From Rhizobium mongolense USDA 1844 (lineage in GTDB: Bacteria > Pseudomonadota > Alphaproteobacteria > Rhizobiales > Rhizobiaceae), in NCBI RefSeq assembly GCF_000419765.1, contig NZ_ATTQ01000016.1:1-64000 (forward strand): a stretch of DNA of 64,000 bases. Direction: 5' to 3'. Within the stretch, counting starts at the first letter, position 1. Every line of letters starts with the position of its first letter. The translations under genes were made by a program, and so were the position numbers. This document shows, one piece after another, positions 8,180 through 16,233 of the stretch. Under the pieces are notes generated by a model that saw only the letters and a list, made by a program, of their open reading frames with translations, made no database searches and had not been told where the DNA came from.

Positions 8180-9205
8180 TCAGCTTTTCGTGAAGATGTA
8201 ATCCGTTTCCTGCCGCAGTACCTCGCCTGGGCGTAGCACCGCATTCGGAAAGCCCTCATGATTGATCGCATCCGGCCAGACCTGCGTTTCGAGGCAGAAG
8301 CCGGCGAAGGGCCCGTATTTCCGGCCGCCGATGCCCGCGACCGCAACGTTGAGCTTGAAACCGGCATAGAACTGTATGCCCGGTTCGGTGGTCCTAACCT
8401 CCAGCGACACACCGGAGTTGACGCTGCGTGCCAGTACGACGGTCCGCTTGGCCGTGCGTTCGGTCGAAAGGCAGAAATTGTGGTCGTAAAGCGCCTGCTC
8501 GCCACCGCGATCGAACCTTTTCATCGGGGCCATTTCGCGGAAGTCGAAAACCGTGCCTTCGACCTGTCGGACCTCGCCGGTTGGGATTTGTTTCTCGTCA
8601 GTCGGTAGATAATGATCGGCAGCGATCATGATATCGTGGCCGAGCGCATCTTCGCGACCGTCGAGATTGAAATAGGCGTGCTGGCAGAGATTGGCGAGCG
8701 TCGGCTGGTCGGTAGTCGTCTCGTAGACGACCGAGAATTCGCCATTGCCATGCACACGGTAAGTCGCCTGGACGGTGCAGGTGCCTGGATAGCCTGCGCG
8801 ACCGTCCGGGTCGACGATCTTCAAGACGACACTGTCTGCATCGTGCTCGACAATCGTCCAGTTGCGCTTGGCGATATTGTCGCTGCCGCCGTGCAGATGC
8901 GAAACGCCCTTTTCATTGAGCTCGAGCTGATAGGCCTTGCCGTCGAGGGTAAACTTGCCGCCGCCGATGCGGTTGGCGCAGCGGCCGGGCGTTGCACCAA
9001 AATAGGAGGAATGGGAGGGATAGTTGGCAAAGTCGTCGAAGCCGAGCGTGAGAGGCGCATCATGGCCGTCGAGCCGGAGATCCTGGATGACTGCCCCCCA
9101 AGTCATGATCTTGGCTGTAAGGCCGCCGCCCTTGATCTCGACGCGATAGACGGTTTCGCCGTCTTTCGTCGTTCCGAAAACTTCCCGTTCGAGCTTTTCC
9201 GACAT
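8180..9205 (-). CDS. galM: Aldose 1-epimerase (galactose mutarotase)
   Basis: A 341-residue protein with the GalM beta-sandwich signatures. The substrate histidines appear in GVSHLHGGSDN and ANLCQHAYFNLDG, and the catalytic glutamate in GFCLETQVWPDAIN near residue 300. It interconverts alpha and beta anomers of aldoses. The ATG at 9205 is preferred because residues upstream of it have no family character, although only a weak GGGAT precedes it. It is transcribed in the same direction as metA but is separated from it by a strong terminator, so it is probably its own unit. Confidence 0.92.
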   Translation of the reverse strand: MSEKLEREVFGTTKDGETVYRVEIKGGGLTAKIMTWGAVIQDLRLDGHDAPLTLGFDDFANYPSHSSYFGATPGRCANRIGGGKFTLDGKAYQLELNEKGVSHLHGGSDNIAKRNWTIVEHDADSVVLKIVDPDGRAGYPGTCTVQATYRVHGNGEFSVVYETTTDQPTLANLCQHAYFNLDGREDALGHDIMIAADHYLPTDEKQIPTGEVRQVEGTVFDFREMAPMKRFDRGGEQALYDHNFCLSTERTAKRTVVLARSVNSGVSLEVRTTEPGIQFYAGFKLNVAVAGIGGRKYGPFAGFCLETQVWPDAINHEGFPNAVLRPGEVLRQETDYIFTKS

Positions 9206-9284
9206 CGTTCGCCATCCCAAATCTGTGTTGGTTTCAGGCCCGCGAACCTGCCTCCATTTGCAAAGGACCGCAACCATCAAACAC

Positions 9285-9322
9285 AAAAAAGAGACGCCGC
9301 CGCAACAAGGTCAGCGGCGGCT
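9285..9322 (-). terminator. Intrinsic terminator after metA
   Basis: On the minus strand, directly after the metA stop, arms GCCGCCGC and GCGGCGGC enclose an 11-base loop, followed by GTCTC and six T. It separates metA from galM. Confidence 0.8.
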
Positions 9323-9327
9323 GCGGT

Positions 9328-10251
9328 TCAGGTTTTTGTACCGATTTCGTCGAGATTATAGGGCGTCGTCTGGTAGATTTCGTTGATCCAATTGCCGAAG
9401 AGCAGATGCGCATGGCTGCGCCAGCGGTTCTGCGGTGCAAGCGACGGATCGTTATGCGGGAAATAATTATGCGGCATCTTGATCGGCACGCCGGCATTCA
9501 CGTCGCGGAAATATTCGTCGGAAAGCGATGTGGAATCGTATTCCACATGATTGAACATGTAGAGCCGCTTGCCTTTTTTCTCATGCACGAGACACACGCC
9601 CATCTCATCGGATTCCATGAGGATTTCGAGGCTTGAGGATTTGTCGATATCGGCGCGCCGGACCTCGGTCCAGCGCGAGACCGGCACTTCGAAATTATCG
9701 GAAAAGCCGTTGAGGTAGACGGATGAAGGCTTGAGGTTCTTATGGCGATAGACGCCGAACGCCTTTTCCTTCAGCTCGTATTTCGGAACCTTGTGGAAAT
9801 GGTAGATCGCCGCCATTGCGCCCCAGCAGACATTCATGCTCGAATGAACGTTCGTCTCGGTCCAATCGAGGATCTTCTTCATCTCCGTCCAATAGGTCAC
9901 GTCCTCGTAAGGCAGAGTTTCGATCGGTGCGCCAGTAATGATGAAGCCGTCGAATTTGCGATCCCTTACCTCCTCCCAAGTCTGGTAGAAAGCAAGCAGG
10001 TGGTCTTCGGATGTGTTCTTGGCCCTATGGTTGCCAATGCGGATCAGCGAGAGCTCCACCTGGAGCGGCGAGGCGCCCACAAGGCGCGCCATCTGCAACT
10101 CCGTCTTGACCTTGTTCGGCATGAGATTGAGAAGCCCGATCTGCAAAGGGCGGATATCCTGACGGATCGCCGCCGTTTCGGTCATCACCCGCACACCCTC
10201 ATGAACGAGGGTCTCGAAAGCGGGCAGAGTATCGGGGATCTTGATGGGCAT
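9328..10251 (-). CDS. metAA: Homoserine O-acetyltransferase, MetA family
   Basis: A 307-residue MetA-family enzyme for the first committed step of methionine synthesis. With the ATG at 10251 the numbering matches the family exactly: catalytic Cys142 in NVCWGAMA, and His235 and Glu237 in FNHVEYDS. Residue 111 is glutamate ([12 protein letters not shown]), where E. coli succinyltransferase has glycine; in the family Glu111 goes with acetyl-CoA use. So this enzyme most likely makes O-acetylhomoserine despite often being named a succinyltransferase. A GTG at 10260 is an alternative start. Expression is controlled by the SAM-II riboswitch upstream. Confidence 0.94.
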   Translation of the reverse strand: MPIKIPDTLPAFETLVHEGVRVMTETAAIRQDIRPLQIGLLNLMPNKVKTELQMARLVGASPLQVELSLIRIGNHRAKNTSEDHLLAFYQTWEEVRDRKFDGFIITGAPIETLPYEDVTYWTEMKKILDWTETNVHSSMNVCWGAMAAIYHFHKVPKYELKEKAFGVYRHKNLKPSSVYLNGFSDNFEVPVSRWTEVRRADIDKSSSLEILMESDEMGVCLVHEKKGKRLYMFNHVEYDSTSLSDEYFRDVNAGVPIKMPHNYFPHNDPSLAPQNRWRSHAHLLFGNWINEIYQTTPYNLDEIGTKT

Positions 10252-10287
10252 TGCGGTCACTCAATCCAAACAAAGGTACCGGCAAAT

Positions 10288-10319
10288 AAAAAACCGGCGG
10301 CGAAAGAATCGCTACCGGT
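10288..10319 (-). terminator. Intrinsic terminator between SAM-II aptamer and metA
   Basis: Reading the minus strand, ACCGG and CCGGT enclose an inner GCGA/TCGC stem, followed by TTTTTTATTT. It lies about nine bases after the aptamer and about 40 bases before metA, where it would stop transcription before the gene. This suggests transcriptional attenuation by the riboswitch. Confidence 0.75.
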
Positions 10320-10327
10320 CCGCACGC

Positions 10328-10386
10328 GGCCCTTTAGCGACTTATTTAACGTGGCTGCAAGCCGGCCGGCCAAATCACCACGGAGA
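10328..10386 (-). promoter_or_regulatory. SAM-II riboswitch (metA element)
   Basis: The minus strand carries the characteristic conserved segments of the SAM-II aptamer in order: GGTGATTTGG, then GCCGGCTTGCAGCCACG, then TTAAATAAGTCGCTAAA. These are the segments that form the classical H-type pseudoknot binding S-adenosylmethionine. It lies immediately downstream of a sigma-70-like promoter and upstream of metA, the usual place for this class in alphaproteobacteria. High SAM should shut off metA. Confidence 0.95.
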
Positions 10387-10390
10387 ACAC

Positions 10391-10419
10391 TAAATAGCGC
10401 CGGAGCCCACGCGAATCAA
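10391..10419 (-). promoter_or_regulatory. Likely sigma-70 promoter of metA
   Basis: TTGATT at 10419-10414 and TATTTA at 10396-10391 on the minus strand, separated by exactly 17 bases. Transcription would begin near 10384, which is just at the 5' end of the SAM-II aptamer and so agrees with the riboswitch placement. Confidence 0.65.
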
Positions 10420-10545
10420 TCGCAATTCTGAAGGGGCGCGTTGAACCAGGGTAACTCACGCGTTAATGACTGGTAGAATCTGTTGATGGACAGGGCGCGT
10501 CACCATGTTAATCAAGCATCATCATGGTCCGCATGGAAGCACATA

Positions 10546-12381
10546 ATGGCAGACGTCGTCGAAGGCAGACCGAGCATTCAAGGGCAGGATAGAGTAGGTT
10601 ACGATCTGAGCCTCGGATACCGCCTGAAACTGATGTTCGCCGCATTCTGGGATTCCAAGGTCCGCGGAAAGATCCTGCTTCTCGCCGCGATCTTGCTCGC
10701 GGTGATCCTGGCGACGGCCTATGGCCAGGTCATTCTGAACCGCTGGAACGCGCCGTTCTACGATTCCCTGCAGCGCCGCGACGTCGGCGAATTCTTCCAT
10801 CAGCTCCAGGTCTTCGCGTTGATTGCAGGTTCGCTATTGCTCATGAACGTCGGCCAGGCGTGGCTCAACCTGATGACCGCGCTTTATATGCGCGAGGGAC
10901 TTACCCGTGACCTCGTGGATCACTGGCTGAAGCGCAAGCGTGCGCTGCGTCTCGCCTCAACCGGCCTGATCGGGGTCAACCCGGATCAGCGGCTACACGA
11001 GGACGCCCGCAATCTTGCAGAAAGCACGACCGGCCTCACGCTCGGCCTCATCCAGTCGACAATCCTGCTCGTCAGTTTCATCGGCGTTCTCTGGGAGCTT
11101 TCGAGCGGCTTCGTCTTCCATTTTCGCACCTACGCCTTTGCCATTCCGGGCTATATGGTCTGGGCCGCGATCTTCTATGCCGCATCCGCCTCGATCCTCA
11201 GCCAGATCGTCGGCCGCAAGCTGGTGATATTGAATGCCGACCGCTTCTCCAAGGAAGCGGAGCTTCGCTTTTCGCTGATGCATGCCAACGAGAACATGCC
11301 GGCGATTACCGTGGCCCGCGGCGAGGAAAACGAACGCCGACGGATCAATGAGGACATCACTTCGGTACTTGCCATCCTGAAGCGACTGACCATGGCCAGC
11401 ACCAACCTCACCTGGGTTTCGGCGGGTTACGGCTGGCTGGTCATCGTCGTCCCGATCATCGTCGCGGCTCCTGCCTATTTCTCGGGCAGCCTGACCTTCG
11501 GCGAACTCATGATGTCCGTCGGCGCCTTCAACCAGGTGAATACGGCCCTGCGCTGGTATGTTGCCAATTTCGCCGCGATCGCCGAGTGGCGCGCCACGCT
11601 GATGCGCGTGACCGATTTCCGCCATGCCCTGCACGGCATGGACGAACCCATCAATCCGAAGAATGCGATCACCTACGAGGATAACGCGGATACGCTGACC
11701 CTCAAGGATCTGATGATCGCCGCCAAGCTCGGCGAAGAGGTCGATCTGTGCGGCGGCTTTGCCGTCCGCGAGACGGATGTCACGATCAGAGCCGGCGAGA
11801 AGGTCATGATCAACGGCGATCACAATGTGAACCGCAAGCTGCTCTTCCAGGCGCTTGCGGGCCTCTGGCCCTGCGGCAGCGGCAAGATAGGGCTGCCGCC
11901 CGCCGACGGCGTGCTTTTCGTTCCGGAAGTGGCCTATGTGCCCGGCGGCACATTGCGCGAAGCGCTGTCCTTCCCGGAACCGGTAGACACCTACAAGAGC
12001 GAGGACGTCGAAGCAGCGCTTCAGAAAGCCGGCCTTAGCCACCTCATTGCGCGCCTCGATACACGGGCCCGCTGGGATAAGATGCTCGACTCCGATGAGC
12101 AGAAGGCGATCGGCTTTGCCCGCTTGCTGCTGGCCAGGCCGCGCTGGATCATCTTCGACGAAGTGCTGGAAGGCCTTGAGCCTGAATGGCAGTCAACGCT
12201 GATGGCGCTGCTGACGACGCTATCCGATTCCACGATGATTTATATCGGACGGTCCGAGGCCTACGTCGAAACCTTCAATCCGCGCACATTGCATTTGCAT
12301 CCACTGGCGGCGAAGATCGAGCAGTCGGCCTCCCCGACAGCAGGAACTGGCACGGCACACGCACATGCACGGGTCATTTGA
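10546..12381 (+). CDS. ABC transporter permease/ATPase fusion of the YddA/BacA-like type with a degraded nucleotide-binding domain
   Basis: A 611-residue fusion with an N-terminal ABC_membrane_2 (SbmA/BacA-like) domain, shown by the hallmark LNRWNAPFYDSLQRRD, several membrane segments, and a C-terminal ABC domain. The ABC domain has lost its key motifs. The Walker A site reads GDHNVNRKLL (about residues 424-433) instead of GPSGSGKST, the signature is LDSDEQK instead of LSGGEQ, and the H-loop reads YIGRS. The Walker B aspartate and glutamate remain (IIFDEVLEGLE). The ATG at 10546 has GGAAG six bases upstream; an ATG at 10486 in frame lacks a clear site. Family members move vitamin B12 or peptides, but this one may not hydrolyse ATP itself. 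Confidence 0.85.
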   Translation: MADVVEGRPSIQGQDRVGYDLSLGYRLKLMFAAFWDSKVRGKILLLAAILLAVILATAYGQVILNRWNAPFYDSLQRRDVGEFFHQLQVFALIAGSLLLMNVGQAWLNLMTALYMREGLTRDLVDHWLKRKRALRLASTGLIGVNPDQRLHEDARNLAESTTGLTLGLIQSTILLVSFIGVLWELSSGFVFHFRTYAFAIPGYMVWAAIFYAASASILSQIVGRKLVILNADRFSKEAELRFSLMHANENMPAITVARGEENERRRINEDITSVLAILKRLTMASTNLTWVSAGYGWLVIVVPIIVAAPAYFSGSLTFGELMMSVGAFNQVNTALRWYVANFAAIAEWRATLMRVTDFRHALHGMDEPINPKNAITYEDNADTLTLKDLMIAAKLGEEVDLCGGFAVRETDVTIRAGEKVMINGDHNVNRKLLFQALAGLWPCGSGKIGLPPADGVLFVPEVAYVPGGTLREALSFPEPVDTYKSEDVEAALQKAGLSHLIARLDTRARWDKMLDSDEQKAIGFARLLLARPRWIIFDEVLEGLEPEWQSTLMALLTTLSDSTMIYIGRSEAYVETFNPRTLHLHPLAAKIEQSASPTAGTGTAHAHARVI

Positions 12382-12471
12382 ACAGTCGCGGTACCACGCG
12401 TTCGAACCAAGGACAGACAAGACCTGCGCAATCTGACAAAGGGCAGGACGTTTTCCTCGTCAGGACGGTAC

Positions 12472-14298
12472 CTAGCCCTCCAGCTCTTCGCGCAGCATTT
12501 CCAGCTCCAACCATTCTTCTTCCATCTTCATCAGGCTGTCGCGCAGCTTTTCCATCTCCGCCGCAAGCCGGTTGAAGGTGGCAGTATCTTTGCTGAAGAG
12601 ATCGGGATCGGCCATCTTTTCTTCGCGCCTGGCGATTTCAGCTTCTGCCTTGGCCATTTCCTTGGGCAGGGTTTCGAGCGCGAATTTCTGCTTGTAGGAG
12701 AGCTTGCCTTTGCCCTTAGACGCATCTGCCACGGATGCAGCCGACTCAGCTTTCGGTTTCTCCGCAGCCTTTTCGTTCTTCTTCCGCTCCTCCATCGCGC
12801 CCTTGCGCTGGGCAAGCATATCGGAATAGCCGCCGGCATATTCGATCCAGCGTCCATCAGGCGCGTCGGGGACGGCGGGCGCGATTGTCGAGGTCACCGT
12901 GCGGTCGAGGAAGTCGCGGTCGTGGCTCACGAGGATAACCGTACCCGGGAAGCCGGCGACGATTTCCTGCAGCAGGTCCAGCGTCTCCAGATCGAGGTCG
13001 TTGGTCGGTTCATCGAGGATCAGAAGGTTGGTCGGGCGCGCGAGGATGCGCGCCAGCATCAGCCGCGCGCGCTCACCGCCTGACAGGTTCTTGATCGGCG
13101 TGCGCGCCTGCTCCGGCTGGAAGAGGAACTCCTTCATGTAGCCGGTGACGTGCCGTTGCTCCCCGTTCACCAGCAGATTCTCGCCGCGCCCGTCGGTCAG
13201 GTAGTGCGCGAGCGTATCCTCCAGATTGAGATCTTCGCGCTTCTGGTCGAGCGTTGCGATCTCGAGATTGGTCCCGAGCTTCACCGTGCCGCTGTCCGGC
13301 GAAAGCTGTCCCGTCAGCATCTTCAGAAGCGTCGTCTTGCCCGCGCCGTTTGGTCCGACGAGACCGATGCAATCGCCGCGATGGACGCGGATTGAGAACG
13401 GCGCAACAATTTGACGGTCACCGAAAGTCTTGGTGATCTTTTCTGCTTCGATCACCAGCTTGCCGGATTCCTGCGCATCGGAGACCGCAGCCTGCACGGT
13501 CCCTTGCGGCCCCTTGTGGCCACGATGCTGCGAGCGCATGGTCTGCAACTCGCCGAGGCGGCGCATATTGCGCTTGCGCCGAGCGGTTACGCCATAGCGC
13601 AGCCAGTGCTCCTCGCGTTCGATCGCCTTGCCGAGCTTGTGCTGCTCCAGTTCTTCCGCCTCGAGCACCTGATCGCGCCAGGCTTCGAAATGGGCAAAGC
13701 CACGGTCGAGCCGCCGCGACATACCCCGGTCGAGCCAGACGGTCGCCGTCGAGACCTTTTCGAGGAAACGGCGGTCGTGGGAAATCAGGACCAGCGCCCT
13801 GCGGCTCTTCTGGAGTTCGCCTTCCAGCCATTCAATGGTCGGAAGGTCGAGATGGTTCGTCGGCTCATCAAGCAGGAGAATATCCGGTTCGGGCGCCATC
13901 ACGCGGGCAAGCGCGGCGCGTCGGGCTTCGCCGCCGGAGAGGTTTTTCGGGTCCTCTTCGCCAGTCAGGCCGAGATGCGAGAGGAGGTAGGTCACGCGAT
14001 AAGGGTCATCGCCCGGCCCAAGACCGGATTCCGCATAAGCCTGCACCGTCTTGAAAGCGGCAAAATCCGGAGCCTGCTCCAAATAGCGCGCCGTCGAGGA
14101 CGGATGGCGGAAAACCTCGCCTGATTGCGCTTCAACGATCCCGGCCGCAATCTTCAAAAGAGTCGATTTGCCCGACCCGTTACGGCCGACCAGACAGATC
14201 TTATCGCCCGGCTCGACCTGCAGGTTCGCGCCGGCCAAGAGTGGCGTTCCACCGAAGCTTAGGAAGATACCGTCGAGTTTCAGGATAGGAGGGGCCAA
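12472..14298 (-). CDS. uup: ABC-F family ATPase, Uup-like
   Basis: A 608-residue cytoplasmic protein with two complete ABC domains and no membrane segments. Walker A motifs are GRNGSGKST (near residue 40) and GPNGAGKTT (near residue 315); signatures are LSGGEARRAAL and LSGGERARLML. A basic linker lies between the domains, and a charged coiled-coil C-terminal domain follows, as in Uup. ABC-F proteins act on ribosomes or, for Uup, on branched DNA and ribosome function. The start is TTG at 14298, with its GGAG in the last codons of the upstream thiamine pyrophosphokinase gene, so the two are co-translated. Confidence 0.9.
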   Translation of the reverse strand: MAPPILKLDGIFLSFGGTPLLAGANLQVEPGDKICLVGRNGSGKSTLLKIAAGIVEAQSGEVFRHPSSTARYLEQAPDFAAFKTVQAYAESGLGPGDDPYRVTYLLSHLGLTGEEDPKNLSGGEARRAALARVMAPEPDILLLDEPTNHLDLPTIEWLEGELQKSRRALVLISHDRRFLEKVSTATVWLDRGMSRRLDRGFAHFEAWRDQVLEAEELEQHKLGKAIEREEHWLRYGVTARRKRNMRRLGELQTMRSQHRGHKGPQGTVQAAVSDAQESGKLVIEAEKITKTFGDRQIVAPFSIRVHRGDCIGLVGPNGAGKTTLLKMLTGQLSPDSGTVKLGTNLEIATLDQKREDLNLEDTLAHYLTDGRGENLLVNGEQRHVTGYMKEFLFQPEQARTPIKNLSGGERARLMLARILARPTNLLILDEPTNDLDLETLDLLQEIVAGFPGTVILVSHDRDFLDRTVTSTIAPAVPDAPDGRWIEYAGGYSDMLAQRKGAMEERKKNEKAAEKPKAESAASVADASKGKGKLSYKQKFALETLPKEMAKAEAEIARREEKMADPDLFSKDTATFNRLAAEMEKLRDSLMKMEEEWLELEMLREELEG

Positions 14299-14301
14299 AA
14301 A

Positions 14302-14952
14302 TCAGACTCCGGAAAAATCATAAGGGCGGGCAAGGACGATCGCCCGGCCGCTGCCGAGCGTAAAACGAACCTTGCCTTCCGCGACGTTGGAAATGGTACG
14401 TGAGGAGCCGAAGGGCAAATGAAAATCGATGAGCGGATAGCGGGCATTCTCGATGAAAAGACCATGCAATTCGCTGAAGCCGGATACCGAAAACAGACTG
14501 TTCCTCGGCAAATCGAGCGTAATTTTGCCAGCGAGAAGCGGCACGGCCTCCTCCGTTCCGGAGGTCAACAGAATGTCGAAACCCTGTTCGGCAAGGCTGA
14601 CGGCGTAAAGCAGCAGCTGCAGCGCGTGGTCCGAGCGCTCGCCACTGAGCGCACCGGCAAGGACAAGTCGCCGTGCGCCGCGCGCAATCGCCTCCGACAC
14701 GGCGATTTCACCATCCGTTGCGGCCTTGGCAGCCGGGTAGGGCTGTTTCGGGACATGCGGAAATGCGCCCTTAAGATCCGGCGGCGTCGAGTCGAAATCC
14801 CCGACCCAAAGCTCCGGCACCACACCAAGCGCTGCTGCATGCCGCATACCGCCGTCGGCGGCGATGAAGCGGCTGCCAGAAACGGCAGAACGCAGGCGCT
14901 CGGTCAAGCTGAGTTCGCCGCCGAGCAGGATCGTGAAAGTGGATTGGCTCAT
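14302..14952 (-). CDS. thiN: Thiamine diphosphokinase
   Basis: A 216-residue protein (220 from an alternative ATG at 14964) of the thiamine pyrophosphokinase fold. Signatures are FIAADGGMRHA, WVGDFDST near residue 53, KAATDGEIAVSEA in place of the usual KD.TD.E motif, and a C-terminal segment ending near VRFTLGSGRAIVLARP. It makes thiamine diphosphate from thiamine and ATP. It is divergent from thiBPQ, so uptake of thiamine and its activation are placed side by side. uup follows three bases downstream. Confidence 0.87.
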   Translation of the reverse strand: MSQSTFTILLGGELSLTERLRSAVSGSRFIAADGGMRHAAALGVVPELWVGDFDSTPPDLKGAFPHVPKQPYPAAKAATDGEIAVSEAIARGARRLVLAGALSGERSDHALQLLLYAVSLAEQGFDILLTSGTEEAVPLLAGKITLDLPRNSLFSVSGFSELHGLFIENARYPLIDFHLPFGSSRTISNVAEGKVRFTLGSGRAIVLARPYDFSGV

Positions 14953-15053
14953 GGCATTGCCCATAGCGCAAAGCAGGGGCCAAGGGAAAGGGGCTACGGT
15001 CAGCGCGCTTCGCCCTTGTCATAAAGCCTTCATGGCGATACATCTGCCGACGC

Positions 15054-15150
15054 TCTAACGGGGTGCCTGGATGTCCGCAAGGATACCGGCTGAGAGGCAT
15101 CGAGCCAACCCGCGGAACCTGATCCGGTTAACACCGGCGGAGGGATTAGA
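15054..15150 (+). promoter_or_regulatory. TPP riboswitch (THI element) upstream of thiBPQ
   Basis: The conserved thi-box parts are all visible in order: GGGGTGCC, CTGAGAGG, the core ACCCGCGGAACCTGATCCGG, then TTAACACCGGCGGAGGGA. The closing stem is TCTAA at 15054-15058 with TTAGA at 15146-15150. No clear intrinsic terminator follows before thiB at 15211, so control at the level of translation initiation is more likely than attenuation. Confidence 0.97.
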
Positions 15151-15210
15151 CGCGTGACATTCGGCAACGCCCTTTTCCCCTTCAAAAGAAACTCAAGGAG
15201 GAGGCACGCC

Positions 15211-16233
15211 ATGTCCGGCCGCACATCGATTATCTCTTCGCTGACCGCAGCATTTTTCGCCGCGACGCTCGGCTTGTCTGCCGCGCACGCCGCGGAAAAG
15301 TCGCTCACCATATACACTTACGAAAGCTTCACGTCCGAATGGGGACCGGGGCCGAAGGTCAAGGACGCTTTTGAGAAGACATGCGGCTGTACGGTCAATT
15401 TCGTCAGCGTCGCCGATGGCGTCGCACTGCTTTCGCGCTTGAAGCTCGAGGGAGCTTCCACCAGGGCTGACGTCGTCCTCGGCATCGACACGAACCTCGT
15501 CACCGAAGCCAAGGAGACAGGCCTATTCGACGCAAGCGGCGTCGATGTCGGCGCGCTGAAGGTGCCGGGTGGCTTCGTGGACGATGTCTTCGTTCCCTAC
15601 GACTACGGTCACTTCGCGATCGTCTACGATACGCAAACGATCAAGGACCCGCCCCAGAGCATGAAGGATCTGGTCGAAGGTGATCCTTCGCAGAAGATCG
15701 TCATCGAAGATCCGCGAACCTCGACGCCGGGCCTCGGCCTGGTGCTCTGGGTCAAATCCATTTATGGCGACAAGGCGCCGGAAGCCTGGGTCAAACTCAA
15801 GAACCGCATCCTGACGGTCACGCCCGGCTGGTCCGAGGCCTATGGCCTGTTCACCAAGGGCGAGGCGCCGATGGTGCTGTCTTATACCACATCCCCTGCC
15901 TATCACATGGTGACTGAGAATACCGATCGCTACCAGGCCGCAGCCTTCTCGGAAGGCCATTATATCCAGATCGAAGTCGCGGGCCTTTTGAAGAATGCGC
16001 CGAACAAGGATCTCGCCCGCGACTTCCTGAAATTCATGATGACACCCGGCTTCCAGGATACCATCCCGACGAACAACTGGATGATGCCGGTTTCCGCAAC
16101 CTCCAAGCCGCTGCCGGATGCCTTTAGCAAGCTCGTCAATCCGGCCAAGACCTTCCTGATGAGCCCCAACGACGTCGCCAGGAGCCGCAAGGCCTGGATC
16201 GACGAGTGGCTGGCGGCGATGAGCATGAACTGA
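15211..16233 (+). CDS. thiB: Thiamine ABC transporter periplasmic substrate-binding protein
   Basis: A 340-residue periplasmic binding protein with a signal peptide ([16 protein letters not shown] and on to a cleavage site near AHAAEK). The mature part starts [16 protein letters not shown], typical of ThiB/TbpA, and it contains [11 protein letters not shown] and [12 protein letters not shown] chose the ATG at 15211 because AAGGAGGAGG lies just upstream. It overlaps thiP by one base (TGATG), and the whole operon lies behind a TPP riboswitch, which supports thiamine or thiamine phosphates as the ligand. Confidence 0.94.
   Translation: MSGRTSIISSLTAAFFAATLGLSAAHAAEKSLTIYTYESFTSEWGPGPKVKDAFEKTCGCTVNFVSVADGVALLSRLKLEGASTRADVVLGIDTNLVTEAKETGLFDASGVDVGALKVPGGFVDDVFVPYDYGHFAIVYDTQTIKDPPQSMKDLVEGDPSQKIVIEDPRTSTPGLGLVLWVKSIYGDKAPEAWVKLKNRILTVTPGWSEAYGLFTKGEAPMVLSYTTSPAYHMVTENTDRYQAAAFSEGHYIQIEVAGLLKNAPNKDLARDFLKFMMTPGFQDTIPTNNWMMPVSATSKPLPDAFSKLVNPAKTFLMSPNDVARSRKAWIDEWLAAMSMN

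Noticed and set aside
10483-10545. Upstream TTG/ATG start for the YddA-like gene
   Set aside because: No good ribosome binding site precedes 10483-10488, whereas the ATG at 10546 has GGAAG at proper spacing. The choice is not certain.
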